NCBI GenBank assembly: GCA_006937955.1
Contig: SSNP01000035.1
Location: 2,223,137-2,287,136, forward strand
Source: Pachypanchax playfairii
Lineage: Eukaryota > Chordata > Actinopteri > Cyprinodontiformes > Aplocheilidae
Direction: 5' to 3'
Length of the DNA: 64,000 nucleotides
Shown: positions 1 to 10,988 of the stretch, in pieces
How the letters are laid out: each line of letters opens with the position of its first letter
Position numbering within the stretch: position 1 is the stretch's first letter
The notes under the pieces: model-generated
The model's database searches: none
What the model saw: only the letters and a program-made list of their open reading frames with translations
Told to the model about the DNA's origin: nothing
Translations under genes and position numbers: made by a program

Positions 1-1360
1 GAACAACAGCATTCACGTTAAAACAAAGTTAGAATAATCAGGTGATGTAACAGCTTTATTGTTTTTCTTTCCAATAGGTTTCTCTTGTCTGATTTTGGAC
101 TTCTCATTCTTCTAGATTCTCATTGTTTCATAGTTTTCTACCTCATTCTTTCTTTTCCCCCATTTCCTGCTACAGTTTTCATCATGAGCAGGTCAGAACA
201 TACATGTGTAGGTTCAGTCAAGCACTATAAATGTTGTAATTGCTCCTTTGGGCCTCAACACTTCACATTCGTGCAGTGGGTGAAGAAAAATACGGCCCTA
301 ACACTAATGTAATCACATCCACTAAACAAATTATTACAGCCTCCCTTTCAGTCTCTCTTTTATTTCTCTTGCACTCGGTCCAACCACAGAGATCCTGCAT
401 GTGGTGTGTGTGGTTTGCAGTTTGTGCAGCTTATGTGTGTGTTTTTGTAGGATCTGTCTTGTTCCATTTTTCTCTGTGATACAATCAGTATGAGTGTGTT
501 TGGGGCAGTTGGAGCCAGTGAGGCTGGCCTGGCAAGCTGAAGTACAATTTTGGCCTGGTCAGGCTCATGCAGACTAGAGCGAGATCAGTAGTGACGTTTC
601 CTGGGTGAAACACTCCCATCACCAAGGAATCAAGGTAGAGGACGGGTCCTGAAAACCTGCAGTGGTACTCCAGCTGTTGTACAACCACTATACAAGTACA
701 TTTTCTGTAACTTTTGCTCTCTAACTGAAGGAACCTCCTTGTGATTAGCCACGGACATTTCAAGCTAAAATACTTATCAAATTCAAAGGTAAAATTATTG
801 AAACTCATTCCAAATAGAAAAAAATAACATGCATATTTTCTTGGAATAACATGTAAACAGAATTCAGAAAGATTCCTGACATGCCATCAAGGAGTTCTCC
901 TGTTGTGAAGCAGCTATATGTCTACAATACAAGGTTATTACTGTATGTAACCATAACTGTCATTGAGGATTTTGCTCCTTCAAAATTAAACACAAATCTA
1001 CAGTAATTTTTCAAATGAAATTTGATTTATCTTACACAGATATTTAAAACCTATTTTTCTATCAGACTCTGTGGCTCCAGCCTGGCTGATAAAGTCCAGC
1101 TGGGCTTGGAAAATAAAAACAACTATTTCAGTGCCTATACAACCTTCTTTTGAGCATCTGTCTGTCACATGGTTGCCTTCTTATTTCTGCATTCATCCTT
1201 AACAGTTCTCCTATCACCACGTCTTATTAGCTGTATTCATTGGTTTTCTAAATCCCTTGTTTTTCACCTCACTATTTAACACACATTTATTCATTTTCTA
1301 TCTTTCTGTTCCATACTCACACACATATACACACATCCAGACCCCTTGAAGTGGGGTCAC

Positions 1361-1446
1361 GATTGAGGCGTGCTGTTAATTAGCCAGCAGTGGTTGTTGT
1401 AGTAATGCTATGGTAGGGTGTAATTAATTAGGTGGCATGTGCACAG
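1361..1446. promoter_or_regulatory. Homeodomain-motif cluster, possible enhancer
   Basis: Within 86 bases there are several TAAT cores: GTTAATTAG near 1375-1383, AGTAATGC near 1401, and TAATTAATTAGG at 1421-1432, the last being two abutting TAATTA homeodomain sites. The surrounding sequence is not low in complexity, unlike the CA runs on its left and the purine tract on its right. Such clusters are typical of conserved non-coding elements near developmental genes. Function is inferred from motifs only, and conservation was not tested. Confidence 0.25.
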
Positions 1447-1971
1447 TGGGAGAAAAAGAGGGAGAGGAGGGATGGAGCGAGAGTGAAATACTGGCTATCA
1501 GTCCTCCTTTTATCCTCTGAGCTTTAGATGAGTTCCCCTAATGAGAAAAAATGAGATGCTCCCAACCAGGGAAGAAAGCATTTTGTCCTTTTACATGTTC
1601 TCTCTGCCTTTCCTCAGCTTGTCGTTCTGTCACAGAGCTGTTCTCTTTTCATCTGCCTGTCACATCCCTGCTTTTAGCTGGTGGGGTGTCAGTGAGTTAG
1701 AGTCACCCAGCACAGATCCCCCTCAGCTGTAAGAACACAACTTTCTGCGACTCATCCTGACATATGTTTGCAGCTGCACCACACTGCAGAGACGGTAGTT
1801 AGCATCTGTTCACTGTGTGAGCGCAAGGTTTGGTTTGTGAGGGAAATGAGAACGAGGAGTAGAGACACAGAGAGATGTCGAAAGGGCAAAAAAAAAAAAT
1901 GTGGGAAGGAAGCAAGAGGTGCAAAAACACTCAAAGATCTATTGATCTTCTCCTCAGTTCAACTGTCTCCT

Positions 1972-2016
1972 TGACCTCATTCAGAAGCACCTCTGTGTTG
2001 CTTCAGAATGAGGTCA
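1972..2016. repeat. Near-perfect 18-bp inverted repeat (hairpin)
   Basis: The arms are TGACCTCATTCAGAAGCA (1972-1989) and TGCTTCAGAATGAGGTCA (1999-2016), with a 9-base loop. They pair at 17 of 18 positions; the exception is A1983 against A2005. Pairing stops abruptly outside the arms. The outer ends are TGACCT and AGGTCA, the two orientations of a nuclear-receptor half site. The stem is shorter than a normal pre-miRNA. It may be a foldback remnant or a cruciform-forming site. Confidence 0.85.
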
Positions 2017-3754
2017 TTGTGTGTCATCCAACGCGTCCGTGTAAGTGAGTATGTCAAAGGCCTACACATTAATTTGTGCACTGTATCTGTTTACCACGCT
2101 GCCAAAGAATCTCAAGTGGTGTCAACCTGTCCGTTTTAACTGCATCATGAATATTTAAAGGTGCTCACAGTGCCCCACCCTAACATTATACTCCTCCAGC
2201 GGAACATTCAAATGTTTTATACGCAAATTCACGCCTGCATCACAGCCTTCCAACTCCAATGAACATATTTACACTCACAGTCCTTTCTTTCCAAGTGTAA
2301 ACGGATAGTTTAACGGTTTCCTGGCCTCTCCTGTCCTGTGTGACAGAAAATGTCCAAGGTGGCAGGTTTATGAACAGGTTGGCAATGTCAGCAGTGCCGA
2401 ACAGCTATTTACAACCAAGTTTTAGATGCTCTGGACACTGGCTGTTAGCATAAATCCCTCAGTGGGATCAACTAAAGGATAATACACATTGTCAACAATG
2501 TTCCAATGTAAATCACCACATGCGAGCAGCAAGCGATCACTCAGTCAACCACTCTGTCCTCTCTAACCTTCCCATCAACACTCAGAAATATCTCGCTTGC
2601 AAACACCACACACATGCTGTAGATCTTTATCTCAGTTATTTACAGCCCTCTCCTGCTATTACATTAACATCCACCACTCGTTTCTCCTCCCTCAATTTCT
2701 GCCTCACATCCCCCTCAACTATCATTTAGCTTTACGAGGAGCCCTAAAAGAAGCCTGGGGTGAGTGTTCCTCCCTCTTCCCCTTTATGTCAGAGATATTG
2801 ATATCTGCCATAAGTCAGACATTCCGCTCTGTGTCACTGAGGAGAAACTGATGACAGAAGGGTGTGATAGTGGACGAGTGCTACCAGCAGGGTGTAAAAG
2901 GAACTGAGGATCTGCATGTGTTTGACTGTGTGTTTGTGTGAAAGGAGGCCTCTACAAGTGTGCAATGCATGCAAGCAGACTTATTATGGGAGGAAAACTG
3001 GAGCAGGAGCGGGATGCATGTTAAGCAAATGAGAGAACTGAGAGGAACAGAGACAGTGGACAGATAAGGAGGAGGAGGAGGGAGACAGAGCTCCCTCTCT
3101 CTTTATGAGCTTTCACATCGTGCATGATCCCATAGCTATTAACAGGGGTCAGCTGCAGAGTGGCTGTTTATAAGGTCCACCTCTCAGACTGAGCATATCA
3201 ACAATGCCTATAAAATTGTGATCAACACTCTGTGGTTTGTGTGTCTCTTTGCATGTGTATTTGTGTTTCTATAATCCATCAGATCCATTATCAACCATCT
3301 ATCTCACTCTCCAATAGAAGAAACAAAATCTTATTTCCAATTTGTATTGTGCACCATTCCCTATGAGTTAGCTTACATATATGAGCTTTAACAACACAGA
3401 GTTCATATTATATCTGGTTGTTGTTCAGTGTAGAGCTTATGCTTAGATTGCTCTGTGTTTTGTGTGATGTGGATGTCACAACTATAACAGATAAAAGTAA
3501 TTTGAGCTGAAGAAACACTATATCACCTTCACTATGGCTTGGTCCAAAGTTGAGTCATGCTATCATTCTCAATGCTGAGAATTTGTTTCTTCACACGGGG
3601 ATAAATGGTGTAATTAATGAACTTGTTTTTTGTGTGGATTTTCTTGATGCCTCTTGCCTTTAAGTGTGTGTGTGTGTGTTCTAGCTTGTGTTCTGATTGC
3701 TGGAGTTTTTTTGTTTTTTTACTCCTCCGGGGATAAAGAAAAGGTTTGTTTGAT

Positions 3755-3860
3755 AAATTAATGCTGTTAGACGTGAACGCAGATGATCAAAAGAGAACAT
3801 TTGCATTTTGTCTTTAATTATTCATGAGCTGTGATTGCTTGTGAATTAGGACACCTGTGA
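3755..3860. promoter_or_regulatory. AT-rich motif cluster, possible enhancer
   Basis: The stretch contains AAATTAATG, TGATCAAAAG, a TTTGCATTT octamer-like core (POU type) near 3800, CTTTAATTATTCATGAG and GTGAATTAGG, so several homeodomain and POU-like cores within 100 bases of otherwise complex sequence. This resembles conserved non-coding elements around developmental regulators. Interpretation rests on motif density alone. Confidence 0.22.
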
Positions 3861-4399
3861 GGGCCTTCTCCTCTGTAGCTCAGACACTCACTCCTGCACA
3901 CATGCGCACATCTACACACTCATGCACACACATAAGCACATTCTGGGATGTGGCCTGGTGTGTTTAACCAGACCTGCTCATCACCCCAGTCTGTGTACCC
4001 TGTTATGCACCGGGGATGAAGGTCACTGTGGGTTCATGTCAGTATTATTAGGTTATGTTGCCGCTCTGGCCAAGGTTCAAACGTTCTGATTAGGTTACCT
4101 CGTAGCGCTAAAGCTCAGACTGTCACCCTGACTGTATGATTCATCTCCATGGAGACAAAAGAAAAGCTCTGATCTAATTACCCACACTGCTGCCATCTCA
4201 GACTCGAGCAGAGGGCCGGGTGGTGAGAACAAGGGGTGAGGAGCCGTCTATGAATATAGGCATGGGGTGTCTCAGAGAGGTCGGGCAAACAAGGATATCT
4301 GTGGAGAAGAAAGAAAAATCAAGTGCACAAACTAGAGCGAGCTCTGATGCTAACAAAAGAGAGCCTGATAACAGGTATTATTTGTGCTTCCTCATCTTC

Positions 4400-4525
4400 T
4401 TCAACTTTCCCCTCATCACCAGCAGCATCCAACTGCTTCACAAATGGGCCATTGTTGCCATGGATATGAGCAATGGTTCTCTGGCTCCCTTTGATGGGGC
4501 TTGGTGATAAATGGCGGGACGTGGA
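4400..4525. promoter_or_regulatory. Paired SOX-type motif cluster, possible enhancer
   Basis: CCATTG at 4449-4454 and CAATGG at 4471-4476 form an inverted SOX-core pair, with a CCATGG in between. The surrounding 120 bases are balanced in composition, and the overlapping open frames carry no protein family signature. An inverted SOX pair can bind a dimer. Conservation is untested and regulatory function is inferred. Confidence 0.22.
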
Positions 4526-4911
4526 GGAAGGTAATAATTTATCCTGGGTAGGGAGCGACCGTTCTGAGGAGCGGTACCTAGTATAATGGGTTAAGTGTAG
4601 CAATTGCAGCATGCTGAGCAATAGACTCACAAGAGGAGGTGTATAAAAAATGAATAAAGACTGAGTGGAGCCTGCTGGGAAGGAATTGTCAAGAGACTGC
4701 GTTGGTATCTGTTGAGAAAGGAGGAGAAGGGGGATCAGTGTTGTGTTCAGGAAGGAAAGCTTTGTCATTTTTTTTTAAGTTATAGGATTATCAGGTAAAA
4801 AGAACAGTGGAAAATTAATAGAGCGCTCTCCGGTCTTTCTGTGAAGATCTCCTCCCACTCTGCTTTTACCAGAAATGAACAGCTCAGTATGCTTCAGGCT
4901 ATAAAATGTGA

Positions 4912-4941
4912 CAGCAGCAGTGACAGATGAAGCTGCTGCTG
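4912..4941. repeat. 9-bp perfect hairpin beside TGACAG sites
   Basis: CAGCAGCAG (4912-4920) and CTGCTGCTG (4933-4941) are exact reverse complements separated by 12 bases. Two TGACAG motifs, the core bound by MEIS/TGIF TALE homeodomain proteins, lie at about 4909-4914 and 4921-4926. It may be an incidental product of CAG triplets. Confidence 0.5.
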
Positions 4942-7194
4942 AACAGCGGTGCAAGGCCTGGCCATGTATTCAGTGCTGTCATTATCTGTGATTCACTGAC
5001 ACTCATCACACATAAAGATTCTTAATTATTCCACAATGCTTGTTTACGTTTATGCTACATATTCTTTCCTTCTTCTGTTAATCCCCTTAGAAGTTCCTGT
5101 TAATTGGTTTTATTTTGTGTTTGTGTTATATTAAAAAAGGAGTATGAAAGTGCATCTGAGAGCATTAACAAAACACCTGCTTCACATCTTCTCAGCATTT
5201 TATGAGGTGTTACTCAATTTATTCTGCCCTCCCCCGTGTGCTCCCCTACATTCTCTGACTCCCTCTTTAGCCCTGTTATCTCTCACATCTCACAGATACA
5301 GGCCGGTGGCGGATGCCCATTCGGAGGTCATGTAGGGGTCACAGTATTACTTTAATCCCAAAGTGTATATCCGATCAGCTTGATTTCATTATTGTCCCTC
5401 TGATGCCCTATATGCAAAGGCTGAAAGCTACTTAGAGTGATCCTCTTCTAGCAATACGAGAAAAGAAGCAGTAGTCTGTTATCTGCAGTGGAGCTGAAGT
5501 CTATCGTATTGGACATCGTGCTGCATCCTGGAGTGGATTTGGAGCTTAATAGGCTTGTGTTAAAACATAGCAGAGCCTTGCATCACCTCCCACTGATTAT
5601 TTGATGGGTTTTTCTGTGCTTGCGTCTGGTTTGACTAGTGCTGTTTGAGTCTACACGTCTTCTGTGTGTGAGTGTGTATGTGTGTGTGGATGCATCATGG
5701 CATGTGTGTGCCCACAGAAACAGATGACTGGTGGTTTTTTTTCTATATTTTTGTCTCCATTTTGTTTGGAGTGCTTGTGTTTTCCTGGAGTCTTTTTTTC
5801 TTTTCTCTTCTCTTGGATGATAAGTGATGCAGATCTCTGTGATGGATAATACCTAATATACACACACTCTCTCTCCTCTCAGATTCTGCTGAACAGTTAC
5901 AAACAGCATATTTGTTTGTATATGCAGGCACCTGTGTTTGTGTGTGTTTTATTCTTTCCCTCTTTCTCAGTGAACTGTTGTGTGGATTTTCAAAATAAAA
6001 GGTCAATCGTACTTGACCGAAGTGGAAGAAATATGAAGAAAAAATCATTTTTACGCAAATGATACTGGTTTCTATGATGCTTTGAGAAAGTGTTTAGATG
6101 AAAAGATCACAGAGAACTGCTTTAAATGCTATCCTTTCTTTTTTCTTAGTAATAAATTAGAATATGTTCTAAGTAAGGTAACACATAACATCCTACTTTT
6201 TAAAACAAAATCGATTATAGTAGATTTCCCTTGTGCTTCATATGTAGTGAAATATATAGTTTGTTCTGGATGTGTGCTTGTATATCTAAGTTTTGGTCAT
6301 ATTTTACCAAAAAGATAAGTAAATGTTTGTAGAGATTCAGTGTCTACTGAGGTTGCTTTCACTAGTTAAAAGGGGGGGGGAATAAACACTTGATTAACAT
6401 ATCACTCTACCTGTAACATGAGATTTTTTGATAAACCTCCACTTTATAACTCAGTGGCACATAGAAATCTTTAGGGTTCTTCCAAGGGAAAGGCTAAGTG
6501 TGGAATTACAAGGTAGTGGTGAAGGATCTGTGGCAGTCCGTGTTGAACAGTCTGACCAGAGATCTACTCACTGACCTCCTCAAAGCAACAGTATATACTG
6601 ATGGAGGATAAGATAGTTTGTGAACTTGAAACAATTTACAACTGTCTGACAGACTCTGAATGTTCAAGGCCACATAAATAAATATGTATAAAGGAAGTAA
6701 AGAAAAGAATTCAGCAATTCAAAATCTTTTTTTGACTGTTATTTTCTGCTAATTGATTAATGTTTGTCTGCGTCTACAGGCAGTTCCATTTTTTTTTCAT
6801 AAATTAAAAGAGGAAATTCCTGCATTTTGTTAAAAAAATGTTTTCAAATTTGTAACACATTTTTGAAAGCATTCAGCAAAACGAACAGATTCAAGTGCAA
6901 CAACATTTCAAATTTTAATTAGATTCTTAATCTTACTGACTGCTATATGTATTTTGTAATTTATTTATAATGCTACGCTTGTATCCCTGTTAAAAAAAGC
7001 ATTCATTTTTAGGAAACAGGCAAATTCATTCTGAATTTTCAACAGGTTTCAGGTTTTTTGTGGCAAAATTCAGACTGACAGCTTCCAAAAACCTCCACCC
7101 CATTGTGCACATTCATGGACACACACGTGCAAACTCATAGTCACACTGACACACAGACGCATGTACAGAATCATGCACCCCCTCCCCGCACGGT

Positions 7195-7640
7195 CGCCTT
7201 TGTTCCCAGCATCTGTTTCCCTCCATGATTAATTGCAATTAGCGCAAGATTTGAAGGCCTGTGGAAGAACACAGCAAGAGGAAAAGCATCAAGATTAATG
7301 AGGGGATGCATTCATCAGAGAGCATGAAGGAAGGGATGCAGAGAGAAGGGAAGGGAGTTAGGAGAGGGGGAGGGGAAGAAGAAAAAGGGGGTGACAGGAT
7401 ATGAAAGTGGGGGGCTGGAGAAGGAGCGATGCTAAGATGCTAACGACGTAGGAGATGGAAAGAACAGAGGAGCATGACATAAAGCTAAAAGAGGCAGAAT
7501 GAGACGAGTAAATCCTGAAACTGAGATCCAATTGTCAAAGCTCAAGTCACCAAGCAACACCACATGGGGTTGATTAAATATGAAAATCATAATTGCTAAT
7601 TGACCTTTATTAATCAGAGCAGTCAGTGAAGAAGTGTATA
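7195..7640. promoter_or_regulatory. Homeodomain palindrome and TAAT cluster, possible enhancer
   Basis: At 7230-7241 lies TAATTGCAATTA, a perfect 12-bp palindrome made of two inverted TAATTG cores, a typical dimeric homeodomain target. About 340 bases on, 7571-7618 contains TTGATTAAATATG, CATAATTGCTAATTG and TTATTAATC. The purine-rich sequence between (7320-7420) is low in complexity. Function is inferred from motifs. Confidence 0.28.
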
Positions 7641-9110
7641 TTGTCTTCCTTTCATTCTGTATGTGCATCTGTCTTTGAAATTACATGTAAACACACATGT
7701 ACGTGTATTTGATTGTTCTTTTGATCCACGCGTGCTGCTCTCTGTTGAGCTCTCTCATGTTTAATGGAAGAAGCAGCTACAGTAACGCACGTGTGTGCCC
7801 ACACTGGCTGGCAGTGAGAGTGTGTTAAAGGGAGCTAAACAGGGTCACAGTGGAAACTCATTCTTCAGGTTGCCAGATGTGCAGCCCTGCACCCATGCAT
7901 GCACTCTCAGATACATGCTTCTCTTCTTGTCAGTTTCTATCTGCTTCTGTCTGCTTGAACACTTTCATGTCTTCATGTCTTCACCTCTAAAAAAAAAAAC
8001 CTTAACACTCTTTTCCACATCAGAACCATGTCGACAGGATTGTTCTGCCTTTTCAGGCTTCATGCAGTTTGATTCCATCATTTTATCAGTTCTCTCTCAC
8101 ACACAGATGCCAGTCTTGTTGCCGGATCACACAGATTTGATTAGAGACTCCCTAAATTCATTAACCCAATCTGATTTAGCCAGCTGTCATTAGAGGCACA
8201 TGTAAACTGGTCTGAAGTGGACTGATTTGGTTTCAGCTTGTCAAATGCCGCAGATTCATCTGCATGCAAGTTTCCTTATCTTCAAACCACCCGAGAACTA
8301 TCCCAAACAAACGAACTCAGCCAATATAATCTTTTACTCTCCACCTTGAGTTAATAGATACAGCCTACGTTTTTAAAACAAATTTTATCAACAGAGAAAG
8401 GTTTGCGTGCATGTTTTCACCTCTGATGAGACGTTTTGGTGGCAGGTTTGAGAATTCAAGATGGCAGCTGTCTATACGCTGCTCTGCTGTTGCTCTAACA
8501 ATCCTACTTTTAAGTTTGTATTTGGAGTTTGTTGTCTTCAGCTTTAGGGGCATCTGCTGAGGCCGAGTGTCATTTCTGATCCCCAGAGACAGACATTTGG
8601 GGGGGGGTCTCCACCCCCTTAGCACCGGTTCCTCTAATCCCGTTAGTGCAGCACAAGATCAGACTGTGACTGGCCTTCAACCACACACACATACACACAC
8701 AGGCTCCCAGATTGGAGGGGAGCTTGGGGTCTCAATAGGACAATTGTTGCAGAGGTGGCAGTGTGGGGTCAGCAATCAGGAATAAAGAGGAGGGGGCACA
8801 AACACAAATTCCAGAACATTAAATAAAAAATACCTTGTAATCTAAATATACTTTGTTCTTTCCTGTTTTATCTTTCAAAGCAAATCTCCAATTAAGGCAA
8901 AACCAAAGACGAGCTTGTTTCTGGTCATTATACACGAAAGACACGCTCTTTATTTTTGAGACTGGCTCGGCCATTTTTTTTTTGTGCATTATTCCTATTT
9001 CGTGTTGTTAGTGAAGAGCTCAAATCTCCCTGGTGAGGATCTCAGGTATCAGCAGAGCCTCTCAGCACACAGTGCGAGTGTAATGGTGACAGGCTTTGCA
9101 TCTCATATGT

Positions 9111-9128
9111 CCAGCAGAGGGCGCAGTG
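9111..9128 (+). promoter_or_regulatory. CTCF-type motif
   Basis: CCAGCAGAGGGCGC at 9111-9124 agrees at every position with the vertebrate CTCF core CCASYAGRGGGCRS and is followed by AGTG. This is the best CTCF match I found in the window. If bound, it would be a directional anchor pointing right. Binding itself cannot be read from sequence. Confidence 0.6.
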
Positions 9129-9636
9129 CAGTTGTGTCTTCCATCCATCTTTGACTCCTGACTTCATTGTTTGTCTACTGAGGAATAACAGCTGAAATCA
9201 AACTGTACAATGTTAATGACGTTTGAATTAGAACACTTCTAAATTAATTACATAAGTAAAGCATGCAACAATCAAAATGTCACTGTTGATAAAGCTGCAT
9301 TCCTGTAAGCAGTCGAGGGAATCGACAGACTGATTTGTTTAGCGTTATCAATCTGGTTTAGGCACTGCTAACTCTGGGTTGTTTCATCTGTTTATGCCTG
9401 TAAGTGTGTGCTCATGTGTGTGTTTACTTTTGGCTTGGGAGACAGTTTGATTGAGCTCTGCATTGTAAAGCTGTCTGTTTGCCAGACGGTTTGTCTCCTG
9501 GCCAAGACTCTGCAGTATAGAAGAACACAATGATTATCTGTCACAAGGCAGCGGCGTTCTTCATCACTCTGGGTAGCAACAGCCCAGACTGGCCTGTGTA
9601 AGCCTCAGACCACACACTGAATCAACCTCAGGAGTC

Positions 9637-9661
9637 TATTTATTTATTTATTTATTTATTT
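9637..9661. repeat. (TTTA)n microsatellite
   Basis: About six uninterrupted tetranucleotide units. Another short TTTA tract lies at 48466-48485. Confidence 0.9.
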
Positions 9662-10967
9662 CAAAAAGCAACTCTGAGACTTCGTGTGTTTTCTCTGTCT
9701 TTTTTGCCTGTGTGGGAAAATGTTCACTTGAGGCCGTCTTTTTGACTTTATCTACAGCTTTCACATTACCAGAGGCATTTATGAGGAAGTTCTTCTTGTG
9801 TTGTGTTTTCTCTCTTTGTATGCATGTCTATGTGGGTGCATGTGTGTGTGTGTGGGTGTGTTCAGACAGGAGCGTGAGAGGTATGTCAACAACCTTTAAC
9901 CTCTGGACCCATTAATGTTGGGAGTGTGAGGTGATGATGTAGCAGCTGGATTGTTTTTGTGTGGGTGTACGTGTGTGTGTCAAAGCAGGGATGATTTATA
10001 ACATCTTGGAAGGCAAAAAAGGAGAAGGACGCGGTTCTCGAAAGCCAAGGGGGCACACAGTCCGGTCAAAGATCACAAAAGGTCAGACCACTGAGTGGAT
10101 ATCAAAGAGCACCCTGGGATCTAGATACGACCACATAGACTTGCAAACAATAAACACACACCTCTTGCACACACTAGTGTAGGTGGAGTGTATAAAAACC
10201 GTGGCTGTCCAGAGGTCACGGGTCAGGGGAAACAGCTCTTAGATCAGATCGAGGGTTTACTCACTTCCTTTTTTACCTCTATTACGTATGCAAACATGTA
10301 CACTTTAGTTCTCCAACATAGGTTACCTCTTGACAGACTGACTGCAAATATGTTCTAAAATACGCATCTAAACCAAGCGTGCTGGTACACCCAAACAGAT
10401 ATGCACAGGCAGACAAAGCCCCACAAAGGCAGCTAATTTCACACTGGCTCTGCTGGGGCCCTGTTTGGGCACGGCTGTGAAGCACAGACAGAGAGACAGA
10501 TGGTGCAGGGCTGGCAAGAAGAGGCTCTGCTGTCCTCTGCGTGCACGTGCATGTGTGTGTGTGTGCATATGCATTTGACTGACTGTTTATGCGTGGATTC
10601 TCTTGTGTCTTTGTACATTTTCAAACCCCACTTTACACTCCACGCACCAGCAGAGCTGCAGCTTTAGGCTACGTCAGGACAGCTTCTCTCCTAACTGCTT
10701 CCTGTTGCCAAGCTAGGTGTCAGGAAATGTTACCCCCAGCTTAACCTCTTCATAGACATTTCTCAACCCAGTTTCAATGTGTTGTAACAGTCATTTCCTT
10801 TTTTTTTTCAGAAGCTGCAGAGCATAGCCTGTGCATATTAACGACATGGAGGACCCGTTTGAAGTTTAATATATCTGGCAGAGAATGAAACAAGCTCTTG
10901 TAGTATCTCTGTGTTTCGCTGGAGGTGTTGTTTTCTGTTGCGTTGTGGATGCACATGTTTGTCTGTC

Positions 10968-10988
10968 GGTGTGTGTGTGTGTGTGTGA
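10968..10988. repeat. (GT)n microsatellite
   Basis: About ten uninterrupted GT units. It is one of many CA/TG runs in the window. Others of similar length are at 22285-22308, 35770-35790, 40980-40996 and 42766-42794. Confidence 0.9.

Larger units (their letters stand above)
1..3600. other. Non-coding stretch, no gene seen
   Basis: I see no coding exon. Open frames are short, lack conserved residue patterns and are not bounded by good splice sites. The minus-strand frame at 485-808 is the longest here and has no recognisable domain. The stretch holds short CA/TG runs (about 1318-1336), purine-rich tracts (1448-1490, 3050-3095), a homeodomain-motif cluster at 1361-1446 and a strong hairpin at 1972-2016, both listed separately. 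It is probably intergenic or intronic. Confidence 0.6.
3601..9100. other. Non-coding stretch with possible enhancers, no gene seen
   Basis: No exon can be supported. The minus-strand frame at 4319-4768 (about 149 codons) is compositionally biased and has no family signature. The stretch includes a (GT)n run near 3664-3679, CA-rich sequence at 3895-3935 and 7110-7160, purine tracts at 7320-7420 with G-runs, a G9 run near 6373, and several AT-rich motif clusters listed separately. A 12-bp palindrome TCTCCATGGAGA at 4144-4155 resembles an RFX X-box. Confidence 0.6.

Noticed and set aside
485..808. Minus-strand frame of about 107 codons at the left edge
   Set aside because: No family pattern. 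Its flanks lack splice or promoter signals.
1972..2016. Pre-miRNA
   Set aside because: The stem is only 18 bp and pairing stops at once outside it. A pre-miRNA normally has a stem of about 30 bp including the lower stem. I recognised no known miRNA.
4319..4768. Minus-strand frame of about 149 codons
   Set aside because: No recognisable family pattern. The overlapping plus strand looks more like a regulatory block than coding sequence.
10780..10890. Strong acceptor at 10810 with a following 24-codon frame
   Set aside because: The poly-T and CAG give a good acceptor score, but the following frames stop quickly, show no protein pattern and have no upstream donor.
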